A DNA stretch of 61,494 nt from Ruminococcus sp. (GCA_023663085.1 JAMPIB010000014.1:1-61494), one strand, 5' to 3'. Numbered from the stretch's first letter, positions 25,133-33,471 are shown. Notes: a model not told the origin generated them from the letters alone. Program-made: numbers and translations.

Positions 25133-25776
25133 AAAACTGGTGGTATTATTACAAATGGTACGTTATCTGCGGTATTATCATCCTCTGTATCGCCGTAAGA
25201 CTGATCGGAGGCGCTCTGGGACTGTGGGAGAAGAAACCTGATCTTCAGATTGCATATGTCGGGAGCAGCGCACTTCCGCAGGATACCGTATCCGCTCTGG
25301 AAAATGCTTTCGCCTCCCTGGCCGGAGATTTTAACGGCGACGGAGAAGTTATCGTCAAGGTCAATCTGTATACGGACGACCTTCCCTACGCCGATGCAGA
25401 ATCCTTTTATTACGAGTACGCTTCTGAAGTGGCTCTGATCGGTGATATCTCCGACTGTGAAAGCTATTTTTTCCTCATGGATAATCCCGAACATTTCCAA
25501 CGGGAATTTCAACTCCTTGCCTCAGCGGATGGAGGCTGCCCGGAAGAAACAGATTTCTCCGTTGTGGATAAAGTCATTGCCTGGAGCGACTGCTCTCTTC
25601 TATCCACTATGGAACTCGGTTCCTACAACAGCATGATACTTGGCGAAACCCAGACCGGAACCAATCAGGAACTGCTCTCCGGACTCTATCTGGGCAGACG
25701 CTGTTTTTATGAGGAAAATACAACCGACAATTTAGAAGACTGTAATGCTCTGTGGAATATGCTTACAGCAGATTAG
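25129..25776 (+). CDS. Membrane-anchored protein of unknown function
   Basis: A 215-residue protein with an N-terminal hydrophobic segment (WYVICGIIILCIAVRLIGGAL, about residues 10-30) and a mostly acidic extracytoplasmic domain. The start MKNWWYYYKWY is typical of small Lachnospiraceae anchored proteins. No family is recognised. The ATG lies in the ATGA overlap with the lacI stop and has AAGGAG upstream, so it is translationally coupled. Its link to sugar sensing is only positional. Confidence 0.72.
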   Translation: MKNWWYYYKWYVICGIIILCIAVRLIGGALGLWEKKPDLQIAYVGSSALPQDTVSALENAFASLAGDFNGDGEVIVKVNLYTDDLPYADAESFYYEYASEVALIGDISDCESYFFLMDNPEHFQREFQLLASADGGCPEETDFSVVDKVIAWSDCSLLSTMELGSYNSMILGETQTGTNQELLSGLYLGRRCFYEENTTDNLEDCNALWNMLTAD

Positions 25777-25793
25777 AAAAAAGGAGGATGCTT

Positions 25794-26444
25794 ATGAGCG
25801 TAAAAAGAATTGCGAAATCTATATCTTTTTTCTTCTTTCTGTGCCTGATGACCGTATCATTAGGCGGCTGCGGCCTTATGCCCTTCTCTTCGCAGGAAGA
25901 TTCGTTGACAGCAGAAAATGACGTCCTGGCGGGACAAAGTGCAGATACAGAATCATCGGGACGCGTCACAGTGGGCAGCTATTTAAGTATCGAGGATATC
26001 GACAACCGTCTGCAACTTTTGGATAACAAGGATGCTCTTTCCGCGGATGGACTCTACTATGCAGCCTGGACGATCGGCGATTCCATTCCTTATGAAAACA
26101 GTGAAGGCGACACCGTCGATCTGTATGACGCGCAGCTCTATCTTTTAGCGGGTGAATTTAAAGATGCGCAGACCGCGCAGAATAATATGGATCTATGGCT
26201 TGCTGCAGGAAAAGAAAACTATGATGTAACAGAAGAAAAGACCATAACCTGCAACGGATGCTCTTATACGCTCATTAACTATAACTGCGTAAACGAAGAG
26301 AATCCTTACGCCCGCGGCACGTCAGCTTTCGGCGTCTATAAGGACAGTGCCGTATGTATCGAACTGACATGCCGGGAGCAGTTTATAGATGATCTGGAAG
26401 CCATTTTAACGGACTTTCTGGAACATTGTGTTTATGCGGAGTGA
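25794..26444 (+). CDS. Predicted lipoprotein, unknown function
   Basis: A 216-residue exported protein. The signal is RIAKSISFFFFLCLMTVSLGGC, with lipobox LGGC. The mature protein is acidic, with YYAAWTIGDSIPYENSEGD and a pair of cysteines (ITCNGCSYTLINYNC) that may form a disulfide. I do not recognise the family. The ATG at 25794 lies 7 bases after AGGAGG; an ATG six bases earlier is too close. It is the third gene of a plus-strand run after lacI and ends before a strong terminator. Confidence 0.75.
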   Translation: MSVKRIAKSISFFFFLCLMTVSLGGCGLMPFSSQEDSLTAENDVLAGQSADTESSGRVTVGSYLSIEDIDNRLQLLDNKDALSADGLYYAAWTIGDSIPYENSEGDTVDLYDAQLYLLAGEFKDAQTAQNNMDLWLAAGKENYDVTEEKTITCNGCSYTLINYNCVNEENPYARGTSAFGVYKDSAVCIELTCREQFIDDLEAILTDFLEHCVYAE

Positions 26445-26473
26445 TTTTTTGCACGCCAGACATAACATAGTTT

Positions 26474-26514
26474 CAAAAAAGGAGAACACTTTTGAACCAG
26501 TGCTCTCCTTTTTG
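26474..26514 (+). terminator. Bidirectional terminator between convergent genes
   Basis: AAAAAGGAGA pairs with TCTCCTTTTT around a central CAC/GTG extension. T runs flank both sides, and it lies between the plus-strand lipoprotein gene and the minus-strand gene ending at 26517. Confidence 0.85.
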
Positions 26515-26516
26515 CT

Positions 26517-27146
26517 TTAAAGCAAATTCATAAATGCTTCTATTATTTCCTGATTATTATTCGTTAATATACAGCCAAGAACAAATGTAAAGATAGAAAA
26601 GGCTACTGAAGCTATAAGCTTAAGTCTTCTTTTTCTCCTCATTAACAAAACATCCCGTCTGTTTTTTACAATAAAATCATGTAAGTCCAGATAAGCGTTG
26701 TAGGCATTCTGAAAATTCTGATAAGTTTCCTCATCTGAAACTAAATGTTCTTTTTTCTTCGCTTCTTCGACCAAATCCGTAGCATTATCTGATAATCTGC
26801 CATATTCAGCCATTCTCGCATAATCTTCTGTTGATCTTGGTTCAATGGAACAAATACTTCTGTCAAACTTTTCAGCTTCGTTTTTATAATACAGATCCAT
26901 ATATTTATAACAGTCTCTTGTTATGCGGTTTATATGATTATATGCCTTTTGTATCTGCTCGGCTGCTTTTTCATCTCCCGATGCTGTAACCGCCCGCGCA
27001 ACATGATCATTCATTGCCCGAATCTCATTATAAAGCGCTAACGGAAATTTTTCATATGCTGCTTCTATTTTTGCCAAAAGCGGTTTAACAGGGTCAATGT
27101 ATTGTTGATACAGTTTTTCTAACGAATGCAGATTTTCTTCCGTCAT
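26517..27146 (-). CDS. Helical protein with C-terminal membrane anchor, unknown
   Basis: A 209-residue protein, largely helical and charged, with a single hydrophobic segment near the end (IASVAFSIFTFVLGCIL, about 180-197) preceded by the very basic KNRRDVLLMRRKRRLKLI, so the bulk should face the cytosol. No family is recognised. AAAGGA lies ten bases before the ATG. It overlaps the preceding small gene by 53 bases in another frame, an unusually long overlap for this genome. AT-rich composition relative to the fructan genes suggests the pair was acquired together. Confidence 0.65.
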   Translation of the reverse strand: MTEENLHSLEKLYQQYIDPVKPLLAKIEAAYEKFPLALYNEIRAMNDHVARAVTASGDEKAAEQIQKAYNHINRITRDCYKYMDLYYKNEAEKFDRSICSIEPRSTEDYARMAEYGRLSDNATDLVEEAKKKEHLVSDEETYQNFQNAYNAYLDLHDFIVKNRRDVLLMRRKRRLKLIASVAFSIFTFVLGCILTNNNQEIIEAFMNLL

Positions 27147-27378
27147 GCTTTTTTAATCCTTTGTCCACTTCATCCATATAGAGAAATCTTTCTGTCTCAG
27201 AATATACCTGACCCCGGCTGACAACACTTTCATCTATGATATATTTTTTAATCTTATGTCCTATTTTCTCACCGATACGAGCATCAATATCCTCAAAATC
27301 CATATCGATGATCTGCTCCACCGTCATGCCAGTTGTTTTGAATATATTCTCTCGGCTTTTTGCATCTAAAGTAAACAT
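27094..27378 (-). CDS. Small acidic protein of unknown function
   Basis: A 94-residue soluble protein (MFTLDAKSRENIFKTTGMTVEQIIDMDFEDIDARIG...). The spacing of acidic and hydrophobic residues suggests a short helical bundle. ATG at 27378 has an excellent AGGAGG site; the frame extends 11 codons upstream without need. Its end overlaps the start of the anchored protein gene by 53 bases, suggesting that they are made together. The small size, coupling and AT-rich base use are reminiscent of two-gene modules such as toxin-antitoxin pairs, but no known motif supports that. Confidence 0.6.
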   Translation of the reverse strand: MFTLDAKSRENIFKTTGMTVEQIIDMDFEDIDARIGEKIGHKIKKYIIDESVVSRGQVYSETERFLYMDEVDKGLKKHDGRKSAFVRKTVSTIH

Positions 27379-27491
27379 TGTCCTCCTCCTCCAATCATCG
27401 ACTGGAGTCACTACGATATAATACGCTTTCTCCTATAGATTAATTACCACTTCTTCACTGTCTAATTGTTTTTTATTATAAGCAGTTACTC

Positions 27492-28388
27492 TCATTTTGT
27501 CAACAAATCGACAGCACCGGTTTCGGCGCCCGCCTTTTCGCTGTCCTTTCCCGCCTCTGCTTCTTTCACATTCTTCAACTCGCCCATAAGCGGTTCCGGC
27601 CCGGAAAGCGCTATACTCGTGACCGTTTTCATGCCGCCAACCTGCATGGTGATAAAAAGGACTCTGGAACCGTCCGGTCTGGTAATGATCTCCGTGTCGC
27701 TCGTCGATTCCTGCTTATCCCCTTTAACCGGGTTTTGTTCCTGATGATTTAGCGCACCCGCTGATTTTTCCACCGGACCGCTCTTTCCTTTATTCGCCAT
27801 GAAGTCCGCATAGGCCTGCATACTGTATCTGTAATAATCGGCCAGTCTTTTCTGTCCAAGTCTGCTCATATCCCGTATGGACTGCCCGAACAGGTCCATG
27901 AAATCCGCCTTGTCATACAATCCCATATTACCCAGACCTTTCGGCAAAGAAGAAAGGCCATCTTCTTTCTCTACTCCCAGATAAGCCTCCAACGCATGCA
28001 TCTGCACCAGTGTTGCCGAACGCGGATTGATATCGTTAATGTGAATCGTCTGCTCAAACTCATTGCCATTTTCATCAACACCTTTGGCTACAACCGTCGG
28101 GTCTTCTTCCGTCGAAGTTTCCGCATATTTAATGTAAAAAGACAATCCCGAACCATAGCCTCCTGAAAAGAGCATATCCTCCGTTTTCATGTAAACTTTA
28201 TGCCCTTTCTTCGCCGCACCTGTCATATTTTCCATCCGGCTGGCAAAACTTTCAGCGGTACTGTTTTTGAGTGCGGTGGATGCAGCATTTTTCTGCGCCT
28301 GCCCTGCATAAAAATCTGTCTGATAACTGTTTCCTTCTATTCCATATATCCCGTTTCCATATACTCCATTGATTCCGTTAAGTCCCAT
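27492..28388 (-). CDS. Lachnospiraceae-type cluster protein A, unknown
   Basis: A 298-residue protein without a signal peptide. The N-terminus (MGLNGINGVYGNGIYGIEG) is Gly/Asn/Tyr-rich and low in complexity. A central part (FYIKYAETST ... KGVDENGNEFEQTIHINDI, about residues 78-125) matches in pattern the neighbouring 28378 gene product (RGVDDEGNVYEKEFDPYEI), so the two are related. The C-terminal third is Lys/Glu-rich and has IITRPDGSRVLFITM. No named domain is recognised with confidence. Its ATG (28388) lies inside the upstream gene, overlapping its end by 11 bases. It is the last of five clustered genes. Confidence 0.68.
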   Translation of the reverse strand: MGLNGINGVYGNGIYGIEGNSYQTDFYAGQAQKNAASTALKNSTAESFASRMENMTGAAKKGHKVYMKTEDMLFSGGYGSGLSFYIKYAETSTEEDPTVVAKGVDENGNEFEQTIHINDINPRSATLVQMHALEAYLGVEKEDGLSSLPKGLGNMGLYDKADFMDLFGQSIRDMSRLGQKRLADYYRYSMQAYADFMANKGKSGPVEKSAGALNHQEQNPVKGDKQESTSDTEIITRPDGSRVLFITMQVGGMKTVTSIALSGPEPLMGELKNVKEAEAGKDSEKAGAETGAVDLLTK

Positions 28389-29019
28389 TGTCAATACACA
28401 CTCCTTTTGTGATCGTGACATCCACAAATCCCTGTCCCGCCCCCAAAGTCGCCTGTTTGCTTTCCCAGTAATCATGAATCGCCTTGCGCAGTTTCATTGT
28501 ACTCTCCAGCAATTCGTTATGATTACTCTCGGTCTGCAGATCGTTCCATTTTCCGAGAATACTGACGCGTTCCGCCTTTTCCGGCATATTCTCTACGCTG
28601 TCCGTCTCGCTCATAATATAATCCGCGTACTTCTCCGTGCGCTGGATATAGAGACAGATTGCTGTAAATTCCGTATACTCTTCGTTTTCGGGGTCTATTT
28701 CATAGGGATCAAATTCTTTTTCATATACATTACCCTCGTCATCAACGCCTCTTATCAGATAGTGCCGTTTCCCGCCTTTCACACGTATAAACGTTTCTAA
28801 CTGTCTGACAGAAGCCTGATACGAATAATTGACTTCTTTGTTTTCGGACAGATTGGTCTGATACCCTTCCGTCCTGATATGGGCGGTAATGCGGCGGGCA
28901 TAGGAAAGCTGTTCATCCATTGTTTCCGATACCTGTCTGTCATAATGCTCATCCTGTATCTCTCGTCCCTGCTTTATCAAATCCGGTGCCGCATTCGCCA
29001 GCCAATGCAAAACTGACAT
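28378..29019 (-). CDS. Cluster protein B, related to protein A, unknown
   Basis: A 213-residue soluble protein. Its middle (SVRQLETFIRVKGGKRHYLI, then RGVDDEGNVYEKEFDPYEI) resembles the central part of the next gene's product, suggesting paralogues derived by duplication. The remainder is helical and charged. There is no signal peptide or membrane segment. It is translationally linked to the next gene by an 11-base overlap, and separated from the upstream three genes by a 215-base spacer that contains a dispersed 101-bp repeat. Confidence 0.68.
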   Translation of the reverse strand: MSVLHWLANAAPDLIKQGREIQDEHYDRQVSETMDEQLSYARRITAHIRTEGYQTNLSENKEVNYSYQASVRQLETFIRVKGGKRHYLIRGVDDEGNVYEKEFDPYEIDPENEEYTEFTAICLYIQRTEKYADYIMSETDSVENMPEKAERVSILGKWNDLQTESNHNELLESTMKLRKAIHDYWESKQATLGAGQGFVDVTITKGVCIDNGT

Positions 29020-29069
29020 AACTGTTTCCTCCGTATTTTCCTGCCGTTTTTAGAGCCTTGTTTTATATT

Positions 29070-29170
29070 CTATTATATCCACAGAAGCAGCTGTGTAAAT
29101 CATTTCAATAAGAATTACGCAGTAATTCTTAGAACGCAAGCTGCCGAGCCTGCGTTTATTCTATCATAAA
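29070..29170. repeat. Dispersed 101-bp three-hairpin repeat, copy 1
   Basis: Nearly identical to 52968-53068 (roughly ten differences). Three hairpins follow each other: CACAG/CTGTG, AAGAATTA/TAATTCTT and AACGCA(A/G)GC/GCCTGCGTT. In this copy the last stem has one A-C mismatch. The ends carry short direct repeats of the form TTCTATYATA. It lies between two minus-strand genes and codes for nothing. Confidence 0.88.
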
Positions 29171-29234
29171 AAAGGCTTGCGGCAAAGAACTTTTCGGTCG
29201 GATTTTATTCGATTTCATTCGAACTTGTAACAGT

Positions 29235-29771
29235 TCAGGCACAGAGTTCCTGCAGTCTGCCCAAAAACTCCTGATAAAAAAGTTTTTCTCTTTCCCTGGC
29301 TCTGGCCACTTCCGGCGTCTCATTCTGACGCGGCACCAGAGGATGTTCTAACGCATACAGAGCCTCTCCTGTCACCCGCATGGCCGACTGCACGGAACTG
29401 CCGAGCAGATCATGCGCATTTTCTCCCTGCAGATTTTTCTGGATACGCCTTACCATAAGCTGCGAGATATGACTCAGCATGCCGTTTCTTCCTATTCCCA
29501 TACCGTCTGTACCCACCGCGGCCGCAGCCTCCATCCATGCCTGCTTCACACTTGCCGGAGCATTCGCGCCTACCTGGGCAAATTCGCGCTCCCAATAATC
29601 GGCTGCCTTTTTTTCCTGTGTAACCTCCTGCTGTTTCTCTATATCTTCCGCTGAAAGATAATCCAAAAAAGCGCTCTGCGCCGTACTTTTCTCTGTTTTC
29701 TTTATTCCGTATCCCGTCACGGGATATCCTGCCCCAAAGAGTTCTGCCTGACCAGTTCCATAAATGTTCAT
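29235..29771 (-). CDS. Cluster protein C, unknown
   Basis: A 178-residue soluble protein. The N-terminus (MNIYGTGQAELFGAGYPVTGYG) is Gly/Tyr-rich, like that of cluster protein A. The rest is helical: FLDYLSAEDIEKQQE, a Trp-containing KQAWMEAAAAVGTDGMGIGRNGMLSHISQLM and a basic/acidic C-terminus. No family is recognised. The start overlaps the previous stop as ATGA, so it is coupled to the 29768 gene. The absence of a signal peptide with a glycine-rich unstructured N-terminus could fit a non-Sec export substrate, but this is speculation. Confidence 0.68.
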   Translation of the reverse strand: MNIYGTGQAELFGAGYPVTGYGIKKTEKSTAQSAFLDYLSAEDIEKQQEVTQEKKAADYWEREFAQVGANAPASVKQAWMEAAAAVGTDGMGIGRNGMLSHISQLMVRRIQKNLQGENAHDLLGSSVQSAMRVTGEALYALEHPLVPRQNETPEVARAREREKLFYQEFLGRLQELCA

Positions 29772-30604
29772 CTTAAAAATCCGCCTTCTTCCTGTCTTAT
29801 ATTTCTTTTAAAAAGCCACTTCCACCCAGCCAGCGTTTCCATTTCCGGTGTACTGCCATTTTGCCTGATCCACGCCAGAACCTCCCGGTAAGTACTTCCC
29901 GGGAATAAAATGCTCCAATTCTTCCCGCCATCCGCATTGTCCGCATAAGATACACCCTCCGCGTTCACGGATAAGATACCGTGTTCCGTATGCTGTGCCA
30001 GTCCACGTATCTCGAAATCCGCCCAGATATATGCGGCCCGGTCGTCCTTTATCAGATTGGGATATCTGTCTGCATAAGTCTTTGCCAGTGCCTCATATTT
30101 TCTGACGTCTTCGTCACTTTGCAATAAAACCTTGCCGCCGCGTCCTTCTTCACCATCTTTTAGCAGATACTGGATTCCGGTAGCCGCATGTGTTTTCAGA
30201 CGGAATCCCTGCAACGTCTCTGTCTCCAGTGAATCAACTCCCATAATACCGCATATGGCATCCTTCATTTCTTCATCCAATACGATTGCATCATAAGACA
30301 TGGTTCCGTGTTCGGAGATCAGAAGATCTTTTCCCGTCGTAGTGTCATGTTTTATTTTCATGTCACTATAGTCAAAAACGCCCAGATGCTCGCCCAGTTT
30401 ATTATAAATATCAAAACATAAGGCGGGTGCGCTGTTATCCGCCACGATCTTATAATTTTCCGATTCGTAGGTATCGCAGGTCAGCGTTTCGTATGCAGTC
30501 TTCCCTTTTATGGATGCACTGAAAGATACAGATGCAAACGCCGCATTCCGGTTCCTGTTCGCAGTCACATATGCCTGTCTGTAATTTGTTGTGATAGCAT
30601 TCAT
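29768..30604 (-). CDS. Cluster protein D, unknown
   Basis: A 278-residue soluble protein. The N-terminus (MNAITTNYRQAYVTANRNRNA) is Asn/Tyr/Arg-rich. The middle is beta-rich with Asp-containing turns (FDIYNKLGEHLGVFDYSDMKI; GKDLLISEHGTMSYDAIVLD) and the C-terminus has two tryptophans in AWIRQNGSTPEMETLAGWKWL. No known domain is recognised. It lies 13 bases after cluster protein E and overlaps protein C by four bases, so the three form one operon. Confidence 0.68.
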   Translation of the reverse strand: MNAITTNYRQAYVTANRNRNAAFASVSFSASIKGKTAYETLTCDTYESENYKIVADNSAPALCFDIYNKLGEHLGVFDYSDMKIKHDTTTGKDLLISEHGTMSYDAIVLDEEMKDAICGIMGVDSLETETLQGFRLKTHAATGIQYLLKDGEEGRGGKVLLQSDEDVRKYEALAKTYADRYPNLIKDDRAAYIWADFEIRGLAQHTEHGILSVNAEGVSYADNADGGKNWSILFPGSTYREVLAWIRQNGSTPEMETLAGWKWLFKRNIRQEEGGFLR

Positions 30605-30617
30605 GATTTCTCCCCTT

Positions 30618-31043
30618 CTATCCCTTTTTTCCCTGAAATGATTCTAATAAAATATTGGCTTTAAATGACGAAAAGATCTGCATGGCCAGCGCATCGCAGT
30701 TTGGCATTTCCTTAACGGAGCCTTCCCCTCCTTCTGGCGCTATAGCTGAAAGTTCCGCAAAATACTGTGATCTTGCCATCCGCCTGGAAACGGCTTTCTT
30801 TTCTTCCAGTTCTTCCAATAATTCCAGCCACTCCTGTCTGCGTTTTTTTCTGCGCTCCCAGAAGCTGTCTTTATCCTTCTCATTAAAGATTCTCTGTTCA
30901 TTCCCCTTTGCGGTATCCCCGGCACTTTTTTCCAACAGTTTATCATAGAAACCGGCGCCGCCCATGGCTTGAGGCGTTTGATAACCTTTGACCAGATTAT
31001 GACAAAGCCTTGTCATATAGCTGAAATTCATCATATTATCCAT
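30618..31043 (-). CDS. Cluster protein E, unknown
   Basis: A 141-residue helical protein. The N-terminus MDNMMNFSYMTRLCHNLV is followed by a very charged helix (KDSFWERRKKRRQEWLELLEELEEKK, about 68-93; likely coiled coil), and an amphipathic tail. No family is recognised. It is first in the cluster transcript, so the promoter should lie in 31044-31150. A second start at MMNFS (31034) is possible. Confidence 0.62.
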   Translation of the reverse strand: MDNMMNFSYMTRLCHNLVKGYQTPQAMGGAGFYDKLLEKSAGDTAKGNEQRIFNEKDKDSFWERRKKRRQEWLELLEELEEKKAVSRRMARSQYFAELSAIAPEGGEGSVKEMPNCDALAMQIFSSFKANILLESFQGKKG

Positions 31044-31192
31044 AGCCGCTCTCTCCTTTACTCACGATCATTTCCATTCTGTAAATAATACGAATGAGAG
31101 GGCGTATAGGTTTCAAATAAGGGGATAAATGTTGCAGAATGCAGAATTTTTGTAACCGGCGGAACTGAAAATGATGGCTCCGTTATAAGATG

Positions 31193-32267
31193 CTATAAGA
31201 TTTTTCTGAAAAACGGCAGTCTGCGCGCAGCTGTTATCAGAATATTTCCCAGCAAAAATACTAAAAGAATCCAGATAAAACATGCCGGCAGCGTATTGAT
31301 ATAAGGCGCCAGTTTTTCCCATATTATGACCGTTGCATTACGCAGATAATCTTCAATCAGATAAAGGCCGAACACGTTACTGCCACACCACAATATAAAC
31401 CGGCAAAACGTTGTATTACTGCTGCCTGTCTTTTCACCCAGACAGCGGATCAGATAATAGAAAGACAGCGTCAGAAGCATGCTCAGACTGCCATCCGCCG
31501 CAAAGACCATTGCCTCCATGCCGCCCTGTCCACGCACCCATAGATAAACGCCGCCTGTGATCAGCAAAACTTGCACTATGCAAAACCACAATCCTTTCCT
31601 ATTGCTTTTTTTCAACGGCCGACAGTTCTCCAATAAATATCCCAGAATAAAATAAGCCACGGAATCCTTGAAAAGAAAATCAAGCGCAAACCCGGTTCCT
31701 ATCCATATTTTGGAAATATCATTTAAAATATTCCAGCCTATTATTAGAACAAATAATATGCCTTCTTCCTGTTCCGTCAGATTTTGCACCAGCTTCCTGA
31801 GAAAGGGAAGAATGAACAGTATACCCAAATATTCATACAAAAACCAATAAGGAACAAATATCTCCTGCGCGCAAAACTGCCTGAAAAAGCCGCTTACCCC
31901 CCCCCAAAAAAAAATTTTCTGTTGCACAAACATAAATATATCTGATAACAGAAAACAGCAGCAGGGCTATAGCCATACGCGGCATTCTTTTCCCATATAC
32001 TTTTTGCCACGATTCTTTCTTAGGCAGCAAAAGTGCACCCGATATCATCCAGAACAACGGCATTCCGGCACAACCAATGACCACTCCGGTCAATGAACAC
32101 AGATATACCCACCTGCTGCTCGTATACATCCAGGCATCCGCTCCCCGTCCACCGGTATGTCGATACAGGACACAGAAAATTGCAAAAATGCGGCAGATCT
32201 CAAAATATATAGTTTTTTCTTTGTGCTGTTCTATCTTATTTTCGCACATTTCTTCTTTATTCATCAT
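31193..32267 (-). pseudogene. Acyltransferase 3 family membrane protein split by frameshift at a G9/T9 tract
   Basis: The N-terminal part (from 32267) is a typical acyltransferase 3 start: EICRIFAIFCVLYRHTGGRG with the catalytic-type His, then IGCAGMPLFWMISGALLL. After IRYIYVCATENFF the frame is lost, and the rest (FVPYWFLYEYLGILFILPF and six more helices, ending KKNLIAS-like) continues in a different frame. The break falls in a run of nine A and nine C (31897-31914; T9G9 on the coding strand). Joining the frames there gives about 355 residues, the normal length. Slippage could switch the gene on and off, or the run could be a sequencing error. It overlaps the transglutaminase-like gene by 11 bases. 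Confidence 0.85.
31897..31914 (-). repeat. C9A9 homopolymer pair inside acyltransferase gene
   Basis: Nine C (31897-31905) directly followed by nine A (31906-31914). This is the only homopolymer pair of this length in a coding region that I noticed, and the reading frame changes exactly here. Confidence 0.95.
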
Positions 32268-32889
32268 ATGCCAGACCTTTATACTCCATTTCTGTCGGCA
32301 GATCTATCCAGAGTTCACTCCGGCTCGTATGAGCCTGCAATTTTTCCAATACCTTTTTATCCGGTTCCGGGTACACTACGAAAATATCCTGTTCGCCAGC
32401 CTGTGGCCGCACCGGAAAAGCCAACTGCTCGGATTCTATGGAAAAGCATGCGTTTACTCCGGCTTTATTGCCCCTCGCATCAAGCCGTATCCATTTATCA
32501 TGTTCTTCGATATATACGCCGTTTAGTCCATGACAGATCAGTATAGGCGCAGTCTCGTCATCCAGAATCAATTTCTGATAGCAGAATCCCGCCGGAATCC
32601 CCTTGACGCGCAGTAACGCCGCCAGCAAATGCGATTTGGCAAAACAGATGCCGTGTCCCGCCAGCAGTACTTCCGAAGCGGAACAGGTTATCACTTCATG
32701 ACCGATATCGGCCGAATGTGAAATACGATCTCGGACATACTCATAGGCCGCTCTGATATAATCGGTCTTATTTTCCGCCTGCCCGGCAAGTTCCTCAGCC
32801 AACTGCACAATTCGTTCGTGGCGGAAATCGACTATACTGTCAGCCTCCAGATATTTTGCCATATCATTTGTATAAAGCGTCAGTTCCAT
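32257..32889 (-). CDS. Transglutaminase-like cysteine protease-fold protein
   Basis: A 210-residue protein with the transglutaminase-like fold. The catalytic triad can be placed: Cys in GHGICFAKSHLLAALLR, His in LICHGLNGVYI and Asp in WIRLDARGNK. Upstream, YIRAAYEYVRDRISHSADIG is typical of the domain. Such proteins hydrolyse or cross-link amide bonds; the target here is unknown. There is no signal peptide. ATG at 32889 is chosen over the frame start at 32928 since the first 13 residues precede the AAAGGAG. The end overlaps the acyltransferase start, so both are probably made together. Confidence 0.83.
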   Translation of the reverse strand: MELTLYTNDMAKYLEADSIVDFRHERIVQLAEELAGQAENKTDYIRAAYEYVRDRISHSADIGHEVITCSASEVLLAGHGICFAKSHLLAALLRVKGIPAGFCYQKLILDDETAPILICHGLNGVYIEEHDKWIRLDARGNKAGVNACFSIESEQLAFPVRPQAGEQDIFVVYPEPDKKVLEKLQAHTSRSELWIDLPTEMEYKGLAYDE

Positions 32890-33000
32890 GTTTATGTCCA
32901 GACTCCTTTCCCAGACTGCCTTCGGCATTTATCATAACATTTTTGAAAAAAATGCACAATACCATATCTTTGCCGCTCTTTCGACAGCCTGCATCGCGGC

Positions 33001-33471
33001 CAGAATTACAATAATATGCCAACCGTTATACATATCGGCTTTCTGGATTATACACTTTTTGAAAAATATCCGGAATTTTATAGTACATATAAACTTATGA
33101 ATGTAAAAAATCATAAAATTTATAATGACAACTTTACCTTGTGTGTGATAGACTTATCACAGATAGAATTAGCGGCAAAAAACGAATATTTACAGGAAGC
33201 ATCTAAAACAATGTTTGAGCTCAGTGCGGACGAACAAATACGCAAACAGTGTCTTGACAGGGAAGAATACTACCAGGACTTGCGCAACTATGAGAAAGCT
33301 ATTATAGAAAGGGATGCTGCTATCGCAGAAAGAGATGCTGCTATCGCAGAAAAAGATGCCTTGCTCCGAAAAACCATTGCGCAGCGGGATGACCTCCTCC
33401 AAAAGGCATCTGTCGAAACAGAACGCCTCCGTGCCTTATTAAAAAAGCACGGAATTGACGATTCTGAATAA
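33001..33471 (+). pseudogene. Decayed Rpn family nuclease gene (C-terminal fragment)
   Basis: From PTVIHIGFLDYTLFEKYPEF onward this matches residues about 155-end of the intact protein at 44903-45859 (PAVIHIGFLDYTLFKECPEF). The PD-(D/E)XK catalytic half is missing, and an internal stretch of about 30 residues (EDRNYGIDYWAKLFRAATW to IMIAAGD) is deleted in frame. The coiled-coil end remains, with 7-residue repeats ERDAAIA rather than the 10-residue repeats of the intact copy. It is the only remaining open frame from MPT (33016). It lies on the opposite strand to the intact copy. Confidence 0.88.

Noticed and set aside
33016-33471. Intact small gene of 151 residues
   Set aside because: It aligns with the second half of the 44903 product and lacks the catalytic part and an internal block. 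It is better explained as a decayed copy.
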